Notes: a model not told the origin generated them from the letters alone. Shown: positions 50,674-61,499, numbered from the stretch's first letter. The stretch: 64,000 nucleotides of DNA from Actinomycetota bacterium (GCA_021324045.1 JAJPJV010000029.1:1-64000); one strand, 5' to 3'. Numbers and translations: made by a program.

Positions 50674-53136
50674 CTACCGACTGGGAGCCCGGAAGCTCCC
50701 AATGCGCCGAGCGAGCGCGAGACCGACGAGGAGCACCACCCCAGCGATGGTGGCCAGGAGCCCGAGCAGTTGCGGCGGGGAAGATCCGTAGCGAAGCGTG
50801 ACGACGTGGCTCGTCGGGACGACCACCATGAGGTTGGGCGTCACCCTCCAGGGGCCCTGGGCGCCCACCGCATGCCAGTCGGGGAAGTAGGAGATCTTGA
50901 CGAGGATCGGCGTCCGGAGCCGGTCGACGTGGAAGGTGATCGAGCTCGTCGTCTGGCGAATGTCGCGCACCACGGTCCTGGGCACCGGAATCGCCGGAGG
51001 GTGGGTGCCTGGTGCGTCGACGCGCGGCCAGGAAGGTTCACCACCGGCGGCGAGCTCGACGCTCCAACGTGCCGGATCGTCGTACCACGCCACCGAAGGT
51101 GCCAGCCAGGAGCTCTGACCTTGGCCGACGTTGGCGAGGACGGCCGGCTCGTAACGGAGGGGGCTCACGATCGGCGCGTCGAGGACCTCGAAGATCTTCC
51201 AGGTCGTGGTGATGCGCTGGTCGCCGTAGAGGGAGTGCCAGGGACCGCTGCTGGCGATGAGGCGCAGGCTCGGATCGGCCTGCGCGGCGGCGACGATGCT
51301 CGGACTGAAGGCCATGAAGTAGCGCACGCCCAACAGCTGGAGGTGCTCGACGCCCAACGGGACGTCGGGAGGCCCGTAGGGAAGGCCCACCATCGGCTCT
51401 GAGGGCGCCGCCGAGAGCTCTGCTTGGTTCAAGAAGTGATACGGGGTCGTCGCCGAGGACTCGAAGAGCAAGCCTTCCATCGAGTCGATGCAGCCATTGG
51501 TCCAGTACGGAAGCAGCATCAAGGCCTCAGGCGTTCCGAAGCGGTTCTCGTCGGCGTTGTACTCCCACATCGCCCGCCCGCATCCGTAGCGGCGCCCGAT
51601 CGAGGCCATGGTCCGCATCAATCCCCGGTATTCGGGATAGGCGGGCTTGCCCTGATAGCCGCTGTAGTTCCACTCGGCCCAGTTCGCCACTTGGTTCGCG
51701 CCAGGGGTGACCGGGAGGATGTTCGCCGGGACGACGAAGGGCGGGACGACGACCGCCAATGCCCCGAGGAGCAAAAGGAGCGGTCCGCTCACCGCCGCGG
51801 GGTCAAAGCGCCAGCTCCTTGGCACCGAGCCAGAACCCGAATGCCCTGGGGCCAGCGGCTCCAAGCCCGGGCTCGCAGCTGGCGGATCGGCCCAGGTTCC
51901 CGAGCCCACTGGCGACGCATCCGCTGACCCGGTGCCGCGCGGCGCGGAAGGTGCGGGTCGGAGGCCGGACACGCCACGAGCCCAGCGCGCCAAGGCCAAG
52001 AGCGCGGTCGCGGCAACCCACCCAGCCAGGAGGTAGACGCAGAGGAACCAAAGGGGCAGGAGCCTGACGTTGTAGAGCGGCCCTTGCGGATCGATCCGCA
52101 GCGCCAGCGCCGGCCCGACCCCGAGAACCGTGAACAGCAGTGCGAACCGGCTCCGCCGCGCGACCCCGACCACGACGGCGATCCCTGCCAGCACGAGCGC
52201 CCACGCGTCCGCCCTGGGAAAGAGCAACGAAAGGTACGTGGTCACGTTCGTGTAGCCCATTGCGGTCGAGTACTCGCGAAAAAGCACGAACGGCACGAGC
52301 CACCATCCGGCCAGGAGGCCACCGGCGACCAGCGTGGAGACTCCCCACCCGAGCGCCGCCTTCCGGGTCGGTGCCGCCGACGAGGCCGCTGCCCCCTCGA
52401 AGGACCCCTGGTCGTCGCGGGGGTGCCAGCGCGGCGGCGCCAACTCGAACACCAACAGCACGATCGCCCCAGTCGCGGCCAGTGCGGCCGGGACCACATG
52501 GGACAGGATGCACAGGGCGAGAACGATCGAGGCCCAGACCCTCCCTTTCCCAGTCCGCAAACCACGCGCGTAGAGGCCGAGGAACAAAAGCGCCAGAGCG
52601 ACCCCGAGGGAGTACGCGTACTCACCGGCGAGGGTGGAGAAGAGGTTCCCCCCGTCGATCGTCCAGGTGTAATCGAAGAGGAACGGAAGGGTCGCCGCGG
52701 CCAGGCCTGCGGGAAGGGGCCTGGGAAGCCCGAACAACCGGCCGCAGGCCCATGCACAGATCGGCATCAGGACCGAGCCGAGCACCGTCGCCAGCTTGAA
52801 CGCGACCGCGTAGGGGATCACGTAGCTGGCAAGGCTCGCCAAGCTGTCGGGGAGCACGAAGTAGAACGTGTACGCCGGGAACCCGTCGAACCACCCCGGA
52901 TCCCATCCGCTGAGGTGCGGGAACAGCTGGGACCGGAGGAACGCCGGCATCATGACGTGGGCCCCGGTGTCCCCGCCGGTGACCGTCGTGTCGGTGAACA
53001 GCAGGTTGGCGTGCAACTGCCACGCCACGACGGCGATCACGCCCCCCACCGTCAGTGCAGTGGCAGCCTGGGGAAGCCACGAGATGCCACTGCGCCCGGT
53101 GGCGCGCCAAGAGCCACCTCGGTCCGCTCGGATCAC
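50674..53136 (-). CDS. large integral membrane protein (GT-C-like, 6-pyruvoyl-tetrahydropterin synthase-related group)
   Basis: 820 aa. About 12-13 membrane segments in the first 550 residues, then a large external domain, then a last membrane helix (LLATIAGVVLLVGLALARRI). The first outer loop carries TVTGGDTGAHVMMPAFL and WDPGWFDGFPAYTFYFVLPD, the DTGAH pattern of GT-C-type or PTPS-related proteins that use polyprenyl-phosphate sugars. A Pro/Ser-rich insertion sits at about 400-450. Function is probably glycan assembly in the membrane; activity is unproven. It precedes manB on the same strand with 12 nt between. Confidence 0.72.
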   Translation of the reverse strand: MIRADRGGSWRATGRSGISWLPQAATALTVGGVIAVVAWQLHANLLFTDTTVTGGDTGAHVMMPAFLRSQLFPHLSGWDPGWFDGFPAYTFYFVLPDSLASLASYVIPYAVAFKLATVLGSVLMPICAWACGRLFGLPRPLPAGLAAATLPFLFDYTWTIDGGNLFSTLAGEYAYSLGVALALLFLGLYARGLRTGKGRVWASIVLALCILSHVVPAALAATGAIVLLVFELAPPRWHPRDDQGSFEGAAASSAAPTRKAALGWGVSTLVAGGLLAGWWLVPFVLFREYSTAMGYTNVTTYLSLLFPRADAWALVLAGIAVVVGVARRSRFALLFTVLGVGPALALRIDPQGPLYNVRLLPLWFLCVYLLAGWVAATALLALARWARGVSGLRPAPSAPRGTGSADASPVGSGTWADPPAASPGLEPLAPGHSGSGSVPRSWRFDPAAVSGPLLLLLGALAVVVPPFVVPANILPVTPGANQVANWAEWNYSGYQGKPAYPEYRGLMRTMASIGRRYGCGRAMWEYNADENRFGTPEALMLLPYWTNGCIDSMEGLLFESSATTPYHFLNQAELSAAPSEPMVGLPYGPPDVPLGVEHLQLLGVRYFMAFSPSIVAAAQADPSLRLIASSGPWHSLYGDQRITTTWKIFEVLDAPIVSPLRYEPAVLANVGQGQSSWLAPSVAWYDDPARWSVELAAGGEPSWPRVDAPGTHPPAIPVPRTVVRDIRQTTSSITFHVDRLRTPILVKISYFPDWHAVGAQGPWRVTPNLMVVVPTSHVVTLRYGSSPPQLLGLLATIAGVVLLVGLALARRIGSFRAPSR

Positions 53137-53186
53137 GCCATCGTGCCCGAGCGAGACGCCCGGCAGCGCGCGCCCCCTGACGGCGC

Positions 53187-54083
53187 TCAGAAGATGACCC
53201 CTCCGCGACTTGCAACGATCGCCACGACAGCAACGAGGTTGAAGGATGCGTGGGCGACCATGTTCATCCCCAGTCTCCCCGTGCGGTAGGAAACGGTGGC
53301 GAGCATGACGCCGAAGAGCGCCAGGCCAGCGAGCTGGACGAGCTCGGCGTGCGCCAGCCCGAAGATCGTGCCGTCGACGGCGACGGCGGCGACGACCGCC
53401 AGCGATCGGGCAGCCCCCCGGGCCGAGTCACTCGGAGCGAAGAGCCGCAACAGTCCGCGCAGCACCAACCCCCGGAAGAACAGTTCTTCGAAGAAGGGCG
53501 CGCCGATGACCGTGAGGATCGCGATCACTGCGAACGCGAACCCATGGGCCCCGCCGGTCAGCTTCGTGGTCGGTGCGTTGAAGTTGTGGAGGTGGCGGAT
53601 GAACGGCGTGTACAGCGCGGTCACCACGAGCTGGCCGCCAAAGCCGATCGGAATCCCGGCGACGTCGATCGCTCGGAACCGAATCCCCAGATCTGCGGCC
53701 AAGTGGCGCGTCCCTCTGGCCATGCTCGCCAGCCAGGGCCCAGCGGCAAACCCGACCCACAGCCCGACCAGGCTGGCCCCGACGTACCAGGCAGGAGGGG
53801 CGGACATCCTGGCGATGGCCTGGAGCCGATTGCCCTGGCCCGCCAGGTCCGCGGCCACTGCAGTGAAGACCAGGGCGACGATCTCCCCGGCAGCGAACCC
53901 CAACAACGCGAAGACGATGAAGACGCCGGCATCGCTGCGGGTCGCAGGAACCGCCCCGTGCTGATCGAGGAAGCAACGGTCGCCCAGGCCCCGGTCAGCG
54001 GGCCGTGATGCTCTCGTGGTCGCCGGGCTGCGGTCCTGGAGCGGGGGGCGCGAGGGCAGCTCGTCGCCTCCGGGCTGCTCCAT
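53187..54083 (-). CDS. CPBP-family intramembrane metalloprotease
   Basis: 298 aa. Abi/CPBP motifs: FFEELFFRGLVLRGLLRLFA (E-E-x-x-x-R), FGLAHAELVQLAG (F-x-x-x-H), and a His in NMVAHASFNLVAV. Seven or so membrane segments. Members cleave membrane substrates or modify isoprenyl groups. The ATG at 54083 starts after a G-rich site; the longer frame from 54170 is rejected. It is divergent from ftsH, 57 nt apart, so both may share control. Confidence 0.87.
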   Translation of the reverse strand: MEQPGGDELPSRPPLQDRSPATTRASRPADRGLGDRCFLDQHGAVPATRSDAGVFIVFALLGFAAGEIVALVFTAVAADLAGQGNRLQAIARMSAPPAWYVGASLVGLWVGFAAGPWLASMARGTRHLAADLGIRFRAIDVAGIPIGFGGQLVVTALYTPFIRHLHNFNAPTTKLTGGAHGFAFAVIAILTVIGAPFFEELFFRGLVLRGLLRLFAPSDSARGAARSLAVVAAVAVDGTIFGLAHAELVQLAGLALFGVMLATVSYRTGRLGMNMVAHASFNLVAVVAIVASRGGVIF

Positions 54084-54140
54084 CGACCCCAACGTTACCG
54101 TCGACGCTGCGCGATTCCCGGGCGGGCATAGCATGGGTGA

Positions 54141-56189
54141 ATGAGCCCGGCAAGGCCCGATCGCAACCAACCGCGCCCACCCCTCCCTGGCGGCCGTTCA
54201 CCCGCCCAGGGCTCGGGGGGCGAGCAGAACTGGCGATGGTTGTGGACAGTGCTCATCGTCGTCATCCTGGCCGTCTTGGTCCTGCCATCGCTCATCCCCC
54301 ATACCAACGCCAAGTCGATCTCCTACGCGACGTACATGAACGAGGTCCGTGCCCATGGGGTCGTCACAGCCACGATCGACAACGGCAACGGGGTGATCAC
54401 CGGACGCCTCAAGGACGGCACCCAGTACACCACCCAGGGCCCCAACCCGCCGCTCGCCGGTGACGTCAAGACCATGCGCAACGACGGCGTCTCGGTCGAC
54501 TTCTCCGCGCCGTCGTCGAGCCTGCTCGCCTCGCTCGCCCCGTACCTGTTCATCGCATTGTTCTTCGGTTTGCTCCTCTGGCTGTTCGGCCGCCAGGCAC
54601 GCGGGCAGATGTCGGGGATCATGTCCATCGGCCGCTCGCGTGCTCGGTTGTACAGCTCGGAGCGACCCTCGACCACCTTCAACGACGTTGCCGGCTACAA
54701 CGGGGTCAAGCAGGAGATCAGCGAGGTCGTGGACTTCCTCAAGACCCCGAGCCGGTTCCGTGACATCGGCGCCAAGATCCCCAAGGGCATCTTGCTGGTC
54801 GGGCCCCCCGGGACAGGGAAGACCCTGCTCGCTCGGGCGGTCGCCGGGGAAGCCGGCGTCCCGTTCCTCTCCGTCACCGGATCCGACTTCATGGAGATGT
54901 TCGTGGGCGTCGGGGCGAGCCGCGTGCGCGACCTCTTCCAGACCGCGCGTAAGCAGGCGCCCGCCATCGTCTTCGTCGACGAGATCGACTCCATCGGCCG
55001 GAAGCGAGGCGCGGGGCTCGGAGGCGGCCACGACGAGCGAGAGCAGACCCTGAACCAGATGCTCTCGGAGATGGATGGCTTCGACCCCGCCGAGGGTGTC
55101 GTCATGATCGCCGCCACCAACCGCCCCGACATCCTCGACCCCGCATTGCTGAGGCCCGGCCGCTTCGACCGCCAGATCGTCGTCCCGCTCCCCGACCTCG
55201 ACGAGCGCCTCCCCATCCTCCAGGTGCACTGCCGCGGGAAGCGGATCGGTCCCGACGTCGACCTCGAACTGATCGCCCGGGGAACGCCCGGGATGAGCGG
55301 CGCAGATCTCGCCAATCTGGTCAACGAAGCCGCCCTGCACGCCGTCCGGCGAGGCAGCTCCACGATTGCCATGGAGGACTTCGACACCGCCAGGGACCGG
55401 GTGCTGATGGGCCAGCGTCGGGAAAGCCTCGTGCTCTCCGACGAGGAGAAGGAGCGCGTCGCTTACCACGAGGCCGGCCACGCGCTCCTCGCCTACGTCT
55501 TGGAGCATGCCGACCCGGTGCACAAGGTCACGATCCTGCCGACCGGGATGGCACTCGGAGCGACCCAGCAGCTCCCGGTCGAAGAGCGTCACATTCACCC
55601 GATCTCTCATATCCAAGATGCGCTGTGTGTCCGGATGGGTGGTCGCGTCGCGGAGCTGTTGGTGTACGGCGACCTGTCCACCGGCGCCGCGAACGACCTC
55701 GTCGGCAACACCGAGCTCGCCCGGAAGATGGTGCGCGAGTGGGGAATGAGCGATCAGCTCGGACCCATGGCCTGGGGATCCCAGGGCCAGGTCTTCCTCG
55801 GCGAGGACCTGATGCACACGCGGGACTACTCGGAGGACACCAGCCGCGTGATCGACGACGAGGTCGAACGGATCCTTCGCGAGCAGGAGGCACGGGCGTT
55901 CGAGGTCCTCACCCGGCACCGCTCCGGCCTCGATGCCATCGCTCGCGCCCTGCTCGAACAGGAGACGATCGACGGCGACCAGGTTGGCCGTCTGGTCGAC
56001 GAGGCCCACGGGCGACCCGTGCACGGCGAGGGTGTCAAGGCGGTCCCGCACTTCAACGGGCACGAGCGCCGGCCACGCCACAACGGCAAGGAAGAAGAGG
56101 GCGTCGCCGTGACGCGCAGTCCCTTCGAGGACCAGCTGCCACCGAGCGGCTGGCCGGCACCGGCCTGGCCCGCTGCGCGCAGCGACTGA
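54141..56189 (+). CDS. ftsH: ATP-dependent zinc metalloprotease FtsH
   Basis: 682 aa. N-terminal membrane helix ([20 protein letters not shown]), external domain, second helix ([18 protein letters not shown]), then AAA ATPase: Walker [16 protein letters not shown] (about 220), Walker [16 protein letters not shown] (about 275), second region [20 protein letters not shown] (about 324). The zinc site is [16 protein letters not shown] (about 442). It degrades membrane and regulatory proteins. The Pro-rich N-terminus ([19 protein letters not shown]) is actinobacterial in style. Its usual folate/HPRT neighbours are not downstream. Confidence 0.96.
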   Translation: MSPARPDRNQPRPPLPGGRSPAQGSGGEQNWRWLWTVLIVVILAVLVLPSLIPHTNAKSISYATYMNEVRAHGVVTATIDNGNGVITGRLKDGTQYTTQGPNPPLAGDVKTMRNDGVSVDFSAPSSSLLASLAPYLFIALFFGLLLWLFGRQARGQMSGIMSIGRSRARLYSSERPSTTFNDVAGYNGVKQEISEVVDFLKTPSRFRDIGAKIPKGILLVGPPGTGKTLLARAVAGEAGVPFLSVTGSDFMEMFVGVGASRVRDLFQTARKQAPAIVFVDEIDSIGRKRGAGLGGGHDEREQTLNQMLSEMDGFDPAEGVVMIAATNRPDILDPALLRPGRFDRQIVVPLPDLDERLPILQVHCRGKRIGPDVDLELIARGTPGMSGADLANLVNEAALHAVRRGSSTIAMEDFDTARDRVLMGQRRESLVLSDEEKERVAYHEAGHALLAYVLEHADPVHKVTILPTGMALGATQQLPVEERHIHPISHIQDALCVRMGGRVAELLVYGDLSTGAANDLVGNTELARKMVREWGMSDQLGPMAWGSQGQVFLGEDLMHTRDYSEDTSRVIDDEVERILREQEARAFEVLTRHRSGLDAIARALLEQETIDGDQVGRLVDEAHGRPVHGEGVKAVPHFNGHERRPRHNGKEEEGVAVTRSPFEDQLPPSGWPAPAWPAARSD

Positions 56190-56208
56190 ACGCCCTGTCG
56201 CCGTGCGC

Positions 56209-57648
56209 TCAGCCGCTGTCGGGTGGCACCCCGACGAGGCTGACCACTCCCGGCGCACCCGCTGGGGCAAGGTCTTCGATCGAAGCAGTCGGCCCGCTCC
56301 CCCGAACGGTCAGTGCACGCACGCCGCTCGCGGCGAGCGGACGAGCGAAGACGCTGAACGCACCCGGTGACAGCGTCGCCCGACCAAGGACGGTCAGGGC
56401 GGCTCCCCGGGACGCCACGGTCTGCACCACCACCGAGATTCGCCGAGGACTCGGGTTCATCACCACCAACTGGATCGGTTGTGCACCGGAAACCGCTGGG
56501 GCCGTCGCTGTCCCGGGGGGCGCGAGGTACGCGATTCTGGGATTGGTCCCCGCGACCTGGGGGACCCCCATCACCGTCCCCCACTGCGGCGCTGCGGCAC
56601 CGGCGGGTGCAGTGACCACGCGGTCGACGACGACGCCGGGTCCGGTCGCCGTCACGGTCGCGGCAAAGGTCTCCGCGGTGGGGATCCGGGTCTGCTGGCT
56701 CGCCACGAGGGACCAGACCGACGCCGGCGCGACGAGCTCGACGAACGGAGCGACCGGACCCGAGCCGAGCCGGACGGCCACCGTGACCCGCTCTGGCACC
56801 GCGGTCGGGTTGAAGACGTGGAAGACCGTGGAGCCCAGCTGCGGGTTCGCCGAGGCCGGGAAGACCCATCGGCGAGCTGGCGAAGGGGCTCCGGTCAGCA
56901 GGGAAGCCCCCTGGACGCCGTTGTCGGATCGCACCTGGAATTCGCCGGCGACGACGGCTCCTGCCCGCGCGTGGACGATCGTGGCGACCTGGGTTTGGTC
57001 CTGCACGTAGTCGCCGATGTGCTCGTCGAGGACCTGGCGCGGACCGACGACCAGACCTTGATAGGGCTGGGGTTGCAGGACGCCACTGCGCGTGAGGAAG
57101 CTGAGGTCGACCACGGCGTCGGTGACCGTCGGATTGAACAACGTGACGTCAACGGACCCATCGGCAGTCGAGCCGGACGGGAAGTACCAGGTGGGAGCGG
57201 TCACCCGTGAGCAGGGGACCTGCGACCAGCCGGCCGGGCCACCGACGGACTGCGTGGCGAGCACGCCGCCGCCAAAGAACGTCAGTGCGGCACCCAGCCA
57301 TCCTCCAGCCCCAGGGACCGCAGGGACGACCGTCACGGTCTGGAGGGCCGGTACCGTCACGGCCTGGGTGAGCGATCGGCCCGAGGTCGCCACGGTCGTG
57401 AGCGTCCCGTGCACCGCTGCCGCCGTGGTGTTCACCAGCTCCAAGGTGACCGGAGCCAGCGACGACGTTGTGCCGCCCCCCCAGCAGTACCAGGCACTCG
57501 ACTCGTCGCTCGCTGCCGGGACCGACATCGCCGGTGCCGGAGCTCCGAAGCGCTGTGGTGCCGACGTTGCGAGCCGGTCCGCGATGCCCACGCCGGCGAG
57601 GACGACGACGAGGGCGACGACCACCACCAGGCGGGTGCCCGTCCTCAT
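56209..57648 (-). CDS. DUF5719-family exported protein
   Basis: 479 aa. N-terminal membrane/signal helix RLVVVVALVVVLAGVGIADR, then repeated beta domains with a conserved WYCWGGGT motif, VTLFNPTVTDAVVDLSF and VFHVFNPTAVPERVTVAV. DUF5719 proteins occur next to the large GT2-membrane protein in actinobacteria, as here. Function is unknown, probably in cell-envelope glycan or protein assembly. ATG 57648 is used since the 70 upstream residues in the longest frame are non-membrane and have no ribosome site. It converges on ftsH. Confidence 0.78.
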   Translation of the reverse strand: MRTGTRLVVVVALVVVLAGVGIADRLATSAPQRFGAPAPAMSVPAASDESSAWYCWGGGTTSSLAPVTLELVNTTAAAVHGTLTTVATSGRSLTQAVTVPALQTVTVVPAVPGAGGWLGAALTFFGGGVLATQSVGGPAGWSQVPCSRVTAPTWYFPSGSTADGSVDVTLFNPTVTDAVVDLSFLTRSGVLQPQPYQGLVVGPRQVLDEHIGDYVQDQTQVATIVHARAGAVVAGEFQVRSDNGVQGASLLTGAPSPARRWVFPASANPQLGSTVFHVFNPTAVPERVTVAVRLGSGPVAPFVELVAPASVWSLVASQQTRIPTAETFAATVTATGPGVVVDRVVTAPAGAAAPQWGTVMGVPQVAGTNPRIAYLAPPGTATAPAVSGAQPIQLVVMNPSPRRISVVVQTVASRGAALTVLGRATLSPGAFSVFARPLAASGVRALTVRGSGPTASIEDLAPAGAPGVVSLVGVPPDSG

Positions 57649-57724
57649 CGTGGACCTCTGGTCGATCGTCGACCTCCGCTCACTGCCCTCGAGAAGTGAC
57701 TGCCGGAGTGGTGGATCGTGCCCA

Positions 57725-60700
57725 TCACCTGCTCCCGACCGACACGGGCCGGGGGGAACCCCGTACATGACGGGGGCGCGACCCGGCAGCGGGCGCAGCG
57801 TCCTCGGGGGATGTCCCCTGACCCGCCCCCGGCGGTGACCGTGGCCGGCTGACCCCATCGGCAGCGCTTCGGCCCCAGCGCGGGACGAAAGGACGTCGGC
57901 GGATCAACGAGACAGCGACCCAGAGCCACAACGCCACCTCCAAGACGATGCCGATCGGCAGCAGCGGGGTCCCGCGGAACTCGAGCACCGCGTTCCCCGC
58001 CGGCACCCGGTACTGGGATGCCCAACCGAATGCAGGGCGGGGGGCCACGACGTGCCCAGTCGAGACGAGCTGCCACCGTCCGGCCGGCGCGGCGGACGAG
58101 TACAGCGTTCCCGCACTGAGGTGACCGGAGAACCGAAGCCCGCCGGCTGCGCCGGCGAGGACCGGTCGCCACCCGTGCAACGCCGCCCCGGACGCCCGCG
58201 CCGCAGTGGTGACCGCGGCCGAGGGGGCAGGGGCGCGACGCTCCGCGCGAAGCGGCAACGCTGCGGGGTCCTCGAAGACCCAGAGCCCTTGACCGACGAC
58301 CGGGACCTGGCGAAGGTCTCCCTGGGCCATCAGGGCCGGGATGAGATCACCAGGGAGCGCCGAGCCTCCGCCCGAGGGCGGGGCATCTGGAGCCAGCTGA
58401 TCGATCACCACGACGTAGCGCACCCCCGCGGGGGCTAGGAGCCGCCCGAGATGGACGGTGCGACGCGCTCGGGCCAAGTTCACCGCCTCCATCAGCGAGA
58501 ATGCCGGCCCTGGGGAAGCGGGCGCCCAGAGTGCGCCGGCGTCGGGGAGCCCGCCCTCGGAAACCGCGTATGCGAGGCCCCCGCCCGCGGACCAAGCGCC
58601 GAGCGGGAGGTCCGCGGGAGGACCGATCCACAACACCCGTGACGGCTGCTGATGGGGGGAAGCCGAGAGGAACTGGAGCGGAGTCCGGAACCCACCGGAA
58701 GGCAGCCCCCAGGCGCCGTTGCCGACCTCACCCACGATGGGGAGCAGGCCGATCACTGCGGCGCCGGCCATTGCCGCGGTGACCACCTGGCGCCATCCGA
58801 ACTGGTGGCCGAAGAGGTCACGCTCGAAGGCTGCCACCCCCAACCCGATGGTCGCGGCGACCGCAGCCGCTGCAGGAGCGACGACGACGTCGATCGAGGG
58901 GGCGAAGCTCCCGGTCCAGCCGCGACTGACGGCAAGGGCGACGAGCCACGAGGCGAGCGCCAGTAGCCACAAGCGCCCGGCCAGCCGCAGCCGCACGCCC
59001 GTGGCCACGAGCAACGGCACGATCGCCGCGAAGAGGGGCAGCCAACTCAGAGCCGACCCCCCGATCGGGCCGAGATCGAACCGCAGGAGCGCGCCCCAGC
59101 CGGGAGCTCCCGCCGGAGCGATCGGCAAGCCGAGGATCCCGACCGCGTGCGAGCCGGCAGCGAGGATGCCGACGACCCACGGCGCGCACAGCGCCGCGGC
59201 GAGGACGGTGGCACCGATCCCAAGCGCCAGCACTCGAAGGCGTGCCTGCCTCGAACCGGCCGAGATGGCGAAGACTGCGGTCGCAAGGAGGGCGACCACG
59301 ACCATCGCGGGCGCGAAGCACGCCGACACGGCCACCACGACGCCCAGGACGGCCAACCGCCGCCAGCCTCGAAAGGTCGTCCCAAGAAGGGTCTGGTCAT
59401 CTGGGTCCGGGGTTGCCTGGACTGCAGCGAGCAACGGTGAGAGGACCCAGGGCGTCGCGGCGAACGCCACGAGGCCGTCCCAACGCCCTTGGGCCAAGGC
59501 GTCGTAGGGCAGCGGAAGGCACAGATAGACGACGGCACCCACCCACCGTGCACGTGGGGAGCCCCCCTGGCGGAGCAAGCGAGACATGCCCCAGGCGCCG
59601 AGGGGGATGCAGCCCAGCACGAGGACCTTCTCGGTCAGCCCCATCGCCCCCAAGAGCACCGTCCCGACCGTCCCGAGGACCGCGAACGCCGGGGACGCCG
59701 GCGCCGTCGTGCCGAGCCCCTGGGGGTGCCAGCTCGCGAAGAAGTCGTGCCAGGCGCCCGACCAACTGGGAAGGGGAAGGAACTGCCCCACGAGGGGAAA
59801 CCCCGCCGAGAAGAGGTGACGGCTCCCGATGACGAGGATCAGGGCCACCACGAGCGCTCCCACCAATCGCGAGCGACCGCTGGCCAAGATGCGCTGCCGG
59901 TGCCGCGCCCTGGAGCGGGGACTGAGGTCGTCGAGCTCGTCGAAATCGGCGTCTTCGGAGAATGCCCGGCCAACGCTCCCGGTGAGCTGCGGCTCCCCGC
60001 TGACCTCTTCTGCACCCGGCGGCGTGGCGCCGAAGACCGCGAGCCCGCTGTGGACGACGTCGAGGCCCAAGTGGCTGACGGCCGAGACGTAGGCAGAGAG
60101 CCGCGCGCTGCCGCGCACCTGCAGGCGCCTGACCACGGCGTCGGGCGTGCGCCGCACCGCTTGCGCTCGGTGGCGACGCTCCCGGAGCTCGGAGCGGTTG
60201 GCGAAGGTCCAACGCCACGCTCCGATCACCGCGCGCGCTCGCGACCGATCGCGGGCCACGATGGCGACGAGCACTTCCGCCAGGTTCAACAGGATGGCCT
60301 GGGGGAGGACCCGGAGCAGATGGACCGCGGAGTAGCACTTCAAAAGCGCCCACAGCTCGTGCCGGCGCTCGAGGGCATACGGCGACGGGGCATCGCTGGA
60401 ACCCGAGGGATCAGCGCCGAGCGCGATCCCTCCCGGCACGGCCTCCAGATGGCGCACGCGGGCGGCAGGGGCGACCATCACGCGCGCACCCGCGAGGTGG
60501 GCACGCCAGCACAGGTCGAGGTCCTCTGCCATGGCCTGAATGGCCGGATCGAACCCTCCGAGCTCGGCGAACAGGTCGGCACGCACCAGCATGCACACAC
60601 TCGGCGCCACGAAGACGTCCCGGACGCTGTCGTGCTGGCCGTGGTCAACCTCCCCGGGCCGTACGCGATCGACGACAGCACCCGTCTTGTCGACGCTCAT

Positions 60701-61183
60701 GCCGACGTGGAGAAGGGCGCGAGGATCGTCCCAGCCGACGAATTTCGGCGAGACGATGCCAGCGTTCGAGCGGTACGACTCCTCCACCATGGCCGAGATC
60801 GCATCGGGTGCCGGCGCACAGTCGTCATGGCAGATGAGAAAGAACGCGGCGCCTTCGACGACGCTGAGGACCTCGTTCGCCGCGGCGGGGAAACCAACCT
60901 CGTGGTCGAGTCTTCGCACGAACGCACTGGGGAGCACCTTGGCGACCCGGGCCGTCGGGTCCTCGGTGCCGCCGGCCACCACGACGAGGACAGAGAGCTC
61001 GGGGTAGTCCTGGCTCCCGAGCGCCTCGAGGGTCGCCTCGAGCCAGGGGCCGGGGTCCTTGGTGACGACGACGGCCACGACCGCCGGTGCTCTCTCCGCC
61101 ACAGAAGCCACCAGGCGGGCAAGGCTAGCCTGAACTTGGGAGTAGCCTTTCCACAGGGACGTGAGCACTCGGAGGGTGGGCAT
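57725..61183 (-). CDS. GT2 glycosyltransferase fused to large membrane domain
   Basis: 1152 aa. Residues 30-280 are a GT2 domain: VVAVVVTKDPGPWLEATLEA, a DxD-like CHDDCAPAPDA, and GGFDPAIQAMAEDLDLCWRA. The rest has about 14 membrane segments with external loops (ASWHPQGLGTTAPASPAFAV), like the actinobacterial GT2-DUF5719 pair. It probably makes a cell-wall glycan from nucleotide sugars at the membrane. Start ATG 61183 lies in CATG shared with a plus-strand start; GTG 61111 or 61102 may be the real start as they are close to the GT domain. Confidence 0.83.
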   Translation of the reverse strand: MPTLRVLTSLWKGYSQVQASLARLVASVAERAPAVVAVVVTKDPGPWLEATLEALGSQDYPELSVLVVVAGGTEDPTARVAKVLPSAFVRRLDHEVGFPAAANEVLSVVEGAAFFLICHDDCAPAPDAISAMVEESYRSNAGIVSPKFVGWDDPRALLHVGMSVDKTGAVVDRVRPGEVDHGQHDSVRDVFVAPSVCMLVRADLFAELGGFDPAIQAMAEDLDLCWRAHLAGARVMVAPAARVRHLEAVPGGIALGADPSGSSDAPSPYALERRHELWALLKCYSAVHLLRVLPQAILLNLAEVLVAIVARDRSRARAVIGAWRWTFANRSELRERRHRAQAVRRTPDAVVRRLQVRGSARLSAYVSAVSHLGLDVVHSGLAVFGATPPGAEEVSGEPQLTGSVGRAFSEDADFDELDDLSPRSRARHRQRILASGRSRLVGALVVALILVIGSRHLFSAGFPLVGQFLPLPSWSGAWHDFFASWHPQGLGTTAPASPAFAVLGTVGTVLLGAMGLTEKVLVLGCIPLGAWGMSRLLRQGGSPRARWVGAVVYLCLPLPYDALAQGRWDGLVAFAATPWVLSPLLAAVQATPDPDDQTLLGTTFRGWRRLAVLGVVVAVSACFAPAMVVVALLATAVFAISAGSRQARLRVLALGIGATVLAAALCAPWVVGILAAGSHAVGILGLPIAPAGAPGWGALLRFDLGPIGGSALSWLPLFAAIVPLLVATGVRLRLAGRLWLLALASWLVALAVSRGWTGSFAPSIDVVVAPAAAAVAATIGLGVAAFERDLFGHQFGWRQVVTAAMAGAAVIGLLPIVGEVGNGAWGLPSGGFRTPLQFLSASPHQQPSRVLWIGPPADLPLGAWSAGGGLAYAVSEGGLPDAGALWAPASPGPAFSLMEAVNLARARRTVHLGRLLAPAGVRYVVVIDQLAPDAPPSGGGSALPGDLIPALMAQGDLRQVPVVGQGLWVFEDPAALPLRAERRAPAPSAAVTTAARASGAALHGWRPVLAGAAGGLRFSGHLSAGTLYSSAAPAGRWQLVSTGHVVAPRPAFGWASQYRVPAGNAVLEFRGTPLLPIGIVLEVALWLWVAVSLIRRRPFVPRWGRSAADGVSRPRSPPGAGQGTSPEDAAPAAGSRPRHVRGSPRPVSVGSR

Positions 61184-61481
61184 GGCCGGCGTGGCGAAGA
61201 ACCTGCCAGCTGAGATCCGAACAGCGGCACGGGATCTGGCCTATGTCGCAGTGGGGCTCGGAGTCCTGGGTTACCAACGTCTCCAGGTCGAGCGGGCGCG
61301 CCGGCGTCGGGAGCACCACCCGATCGACGAGCTCTTGGCCACCCCTGTTCGCTTTGCCGGCCGGACGATGAGAGGAGTCGCCCGGCAGGTGCCTACCGAG
61401 GCGACCGCGCTCGTCGAGCGCGCCCTCGGCGAAGCTCTCCGGCGTGGGCGCGACCTCGGACGAATCGTTCGGTCACGCTGA
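61182..61481 (+). CDS. hypothetical basic protein (99 aa), divergent from GT2 gene
   Basis: Small basic protein: GVAKNLPAEIRTAARDLAYV, then AVGLGVLGYQRLQVERARRR, then ALVERALGEALRRGRDLGRI. A short hydrophobic stretch is followed by an Arg-rich part; it may be membrane-associated. No family known. The ATG at 61182 is preceded by GGAGGG, which is a good ribosome site, and it overlaps the GT2 start in the sequence CATG. It converges on the reductase gene with 18 nt between. Confidence 0.6.
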   Translation: MAGVAKNLPAEIRTAARDLAYVAVGLGVLGYQRLQVERARRRREHHPIDELLATPVRFAGRTMRGVARQVPTEATALVERALGEALRRGRDLGRIVRSR

Positions 61482-61499
61482 GCGCGCGGGGTCGGGGCG

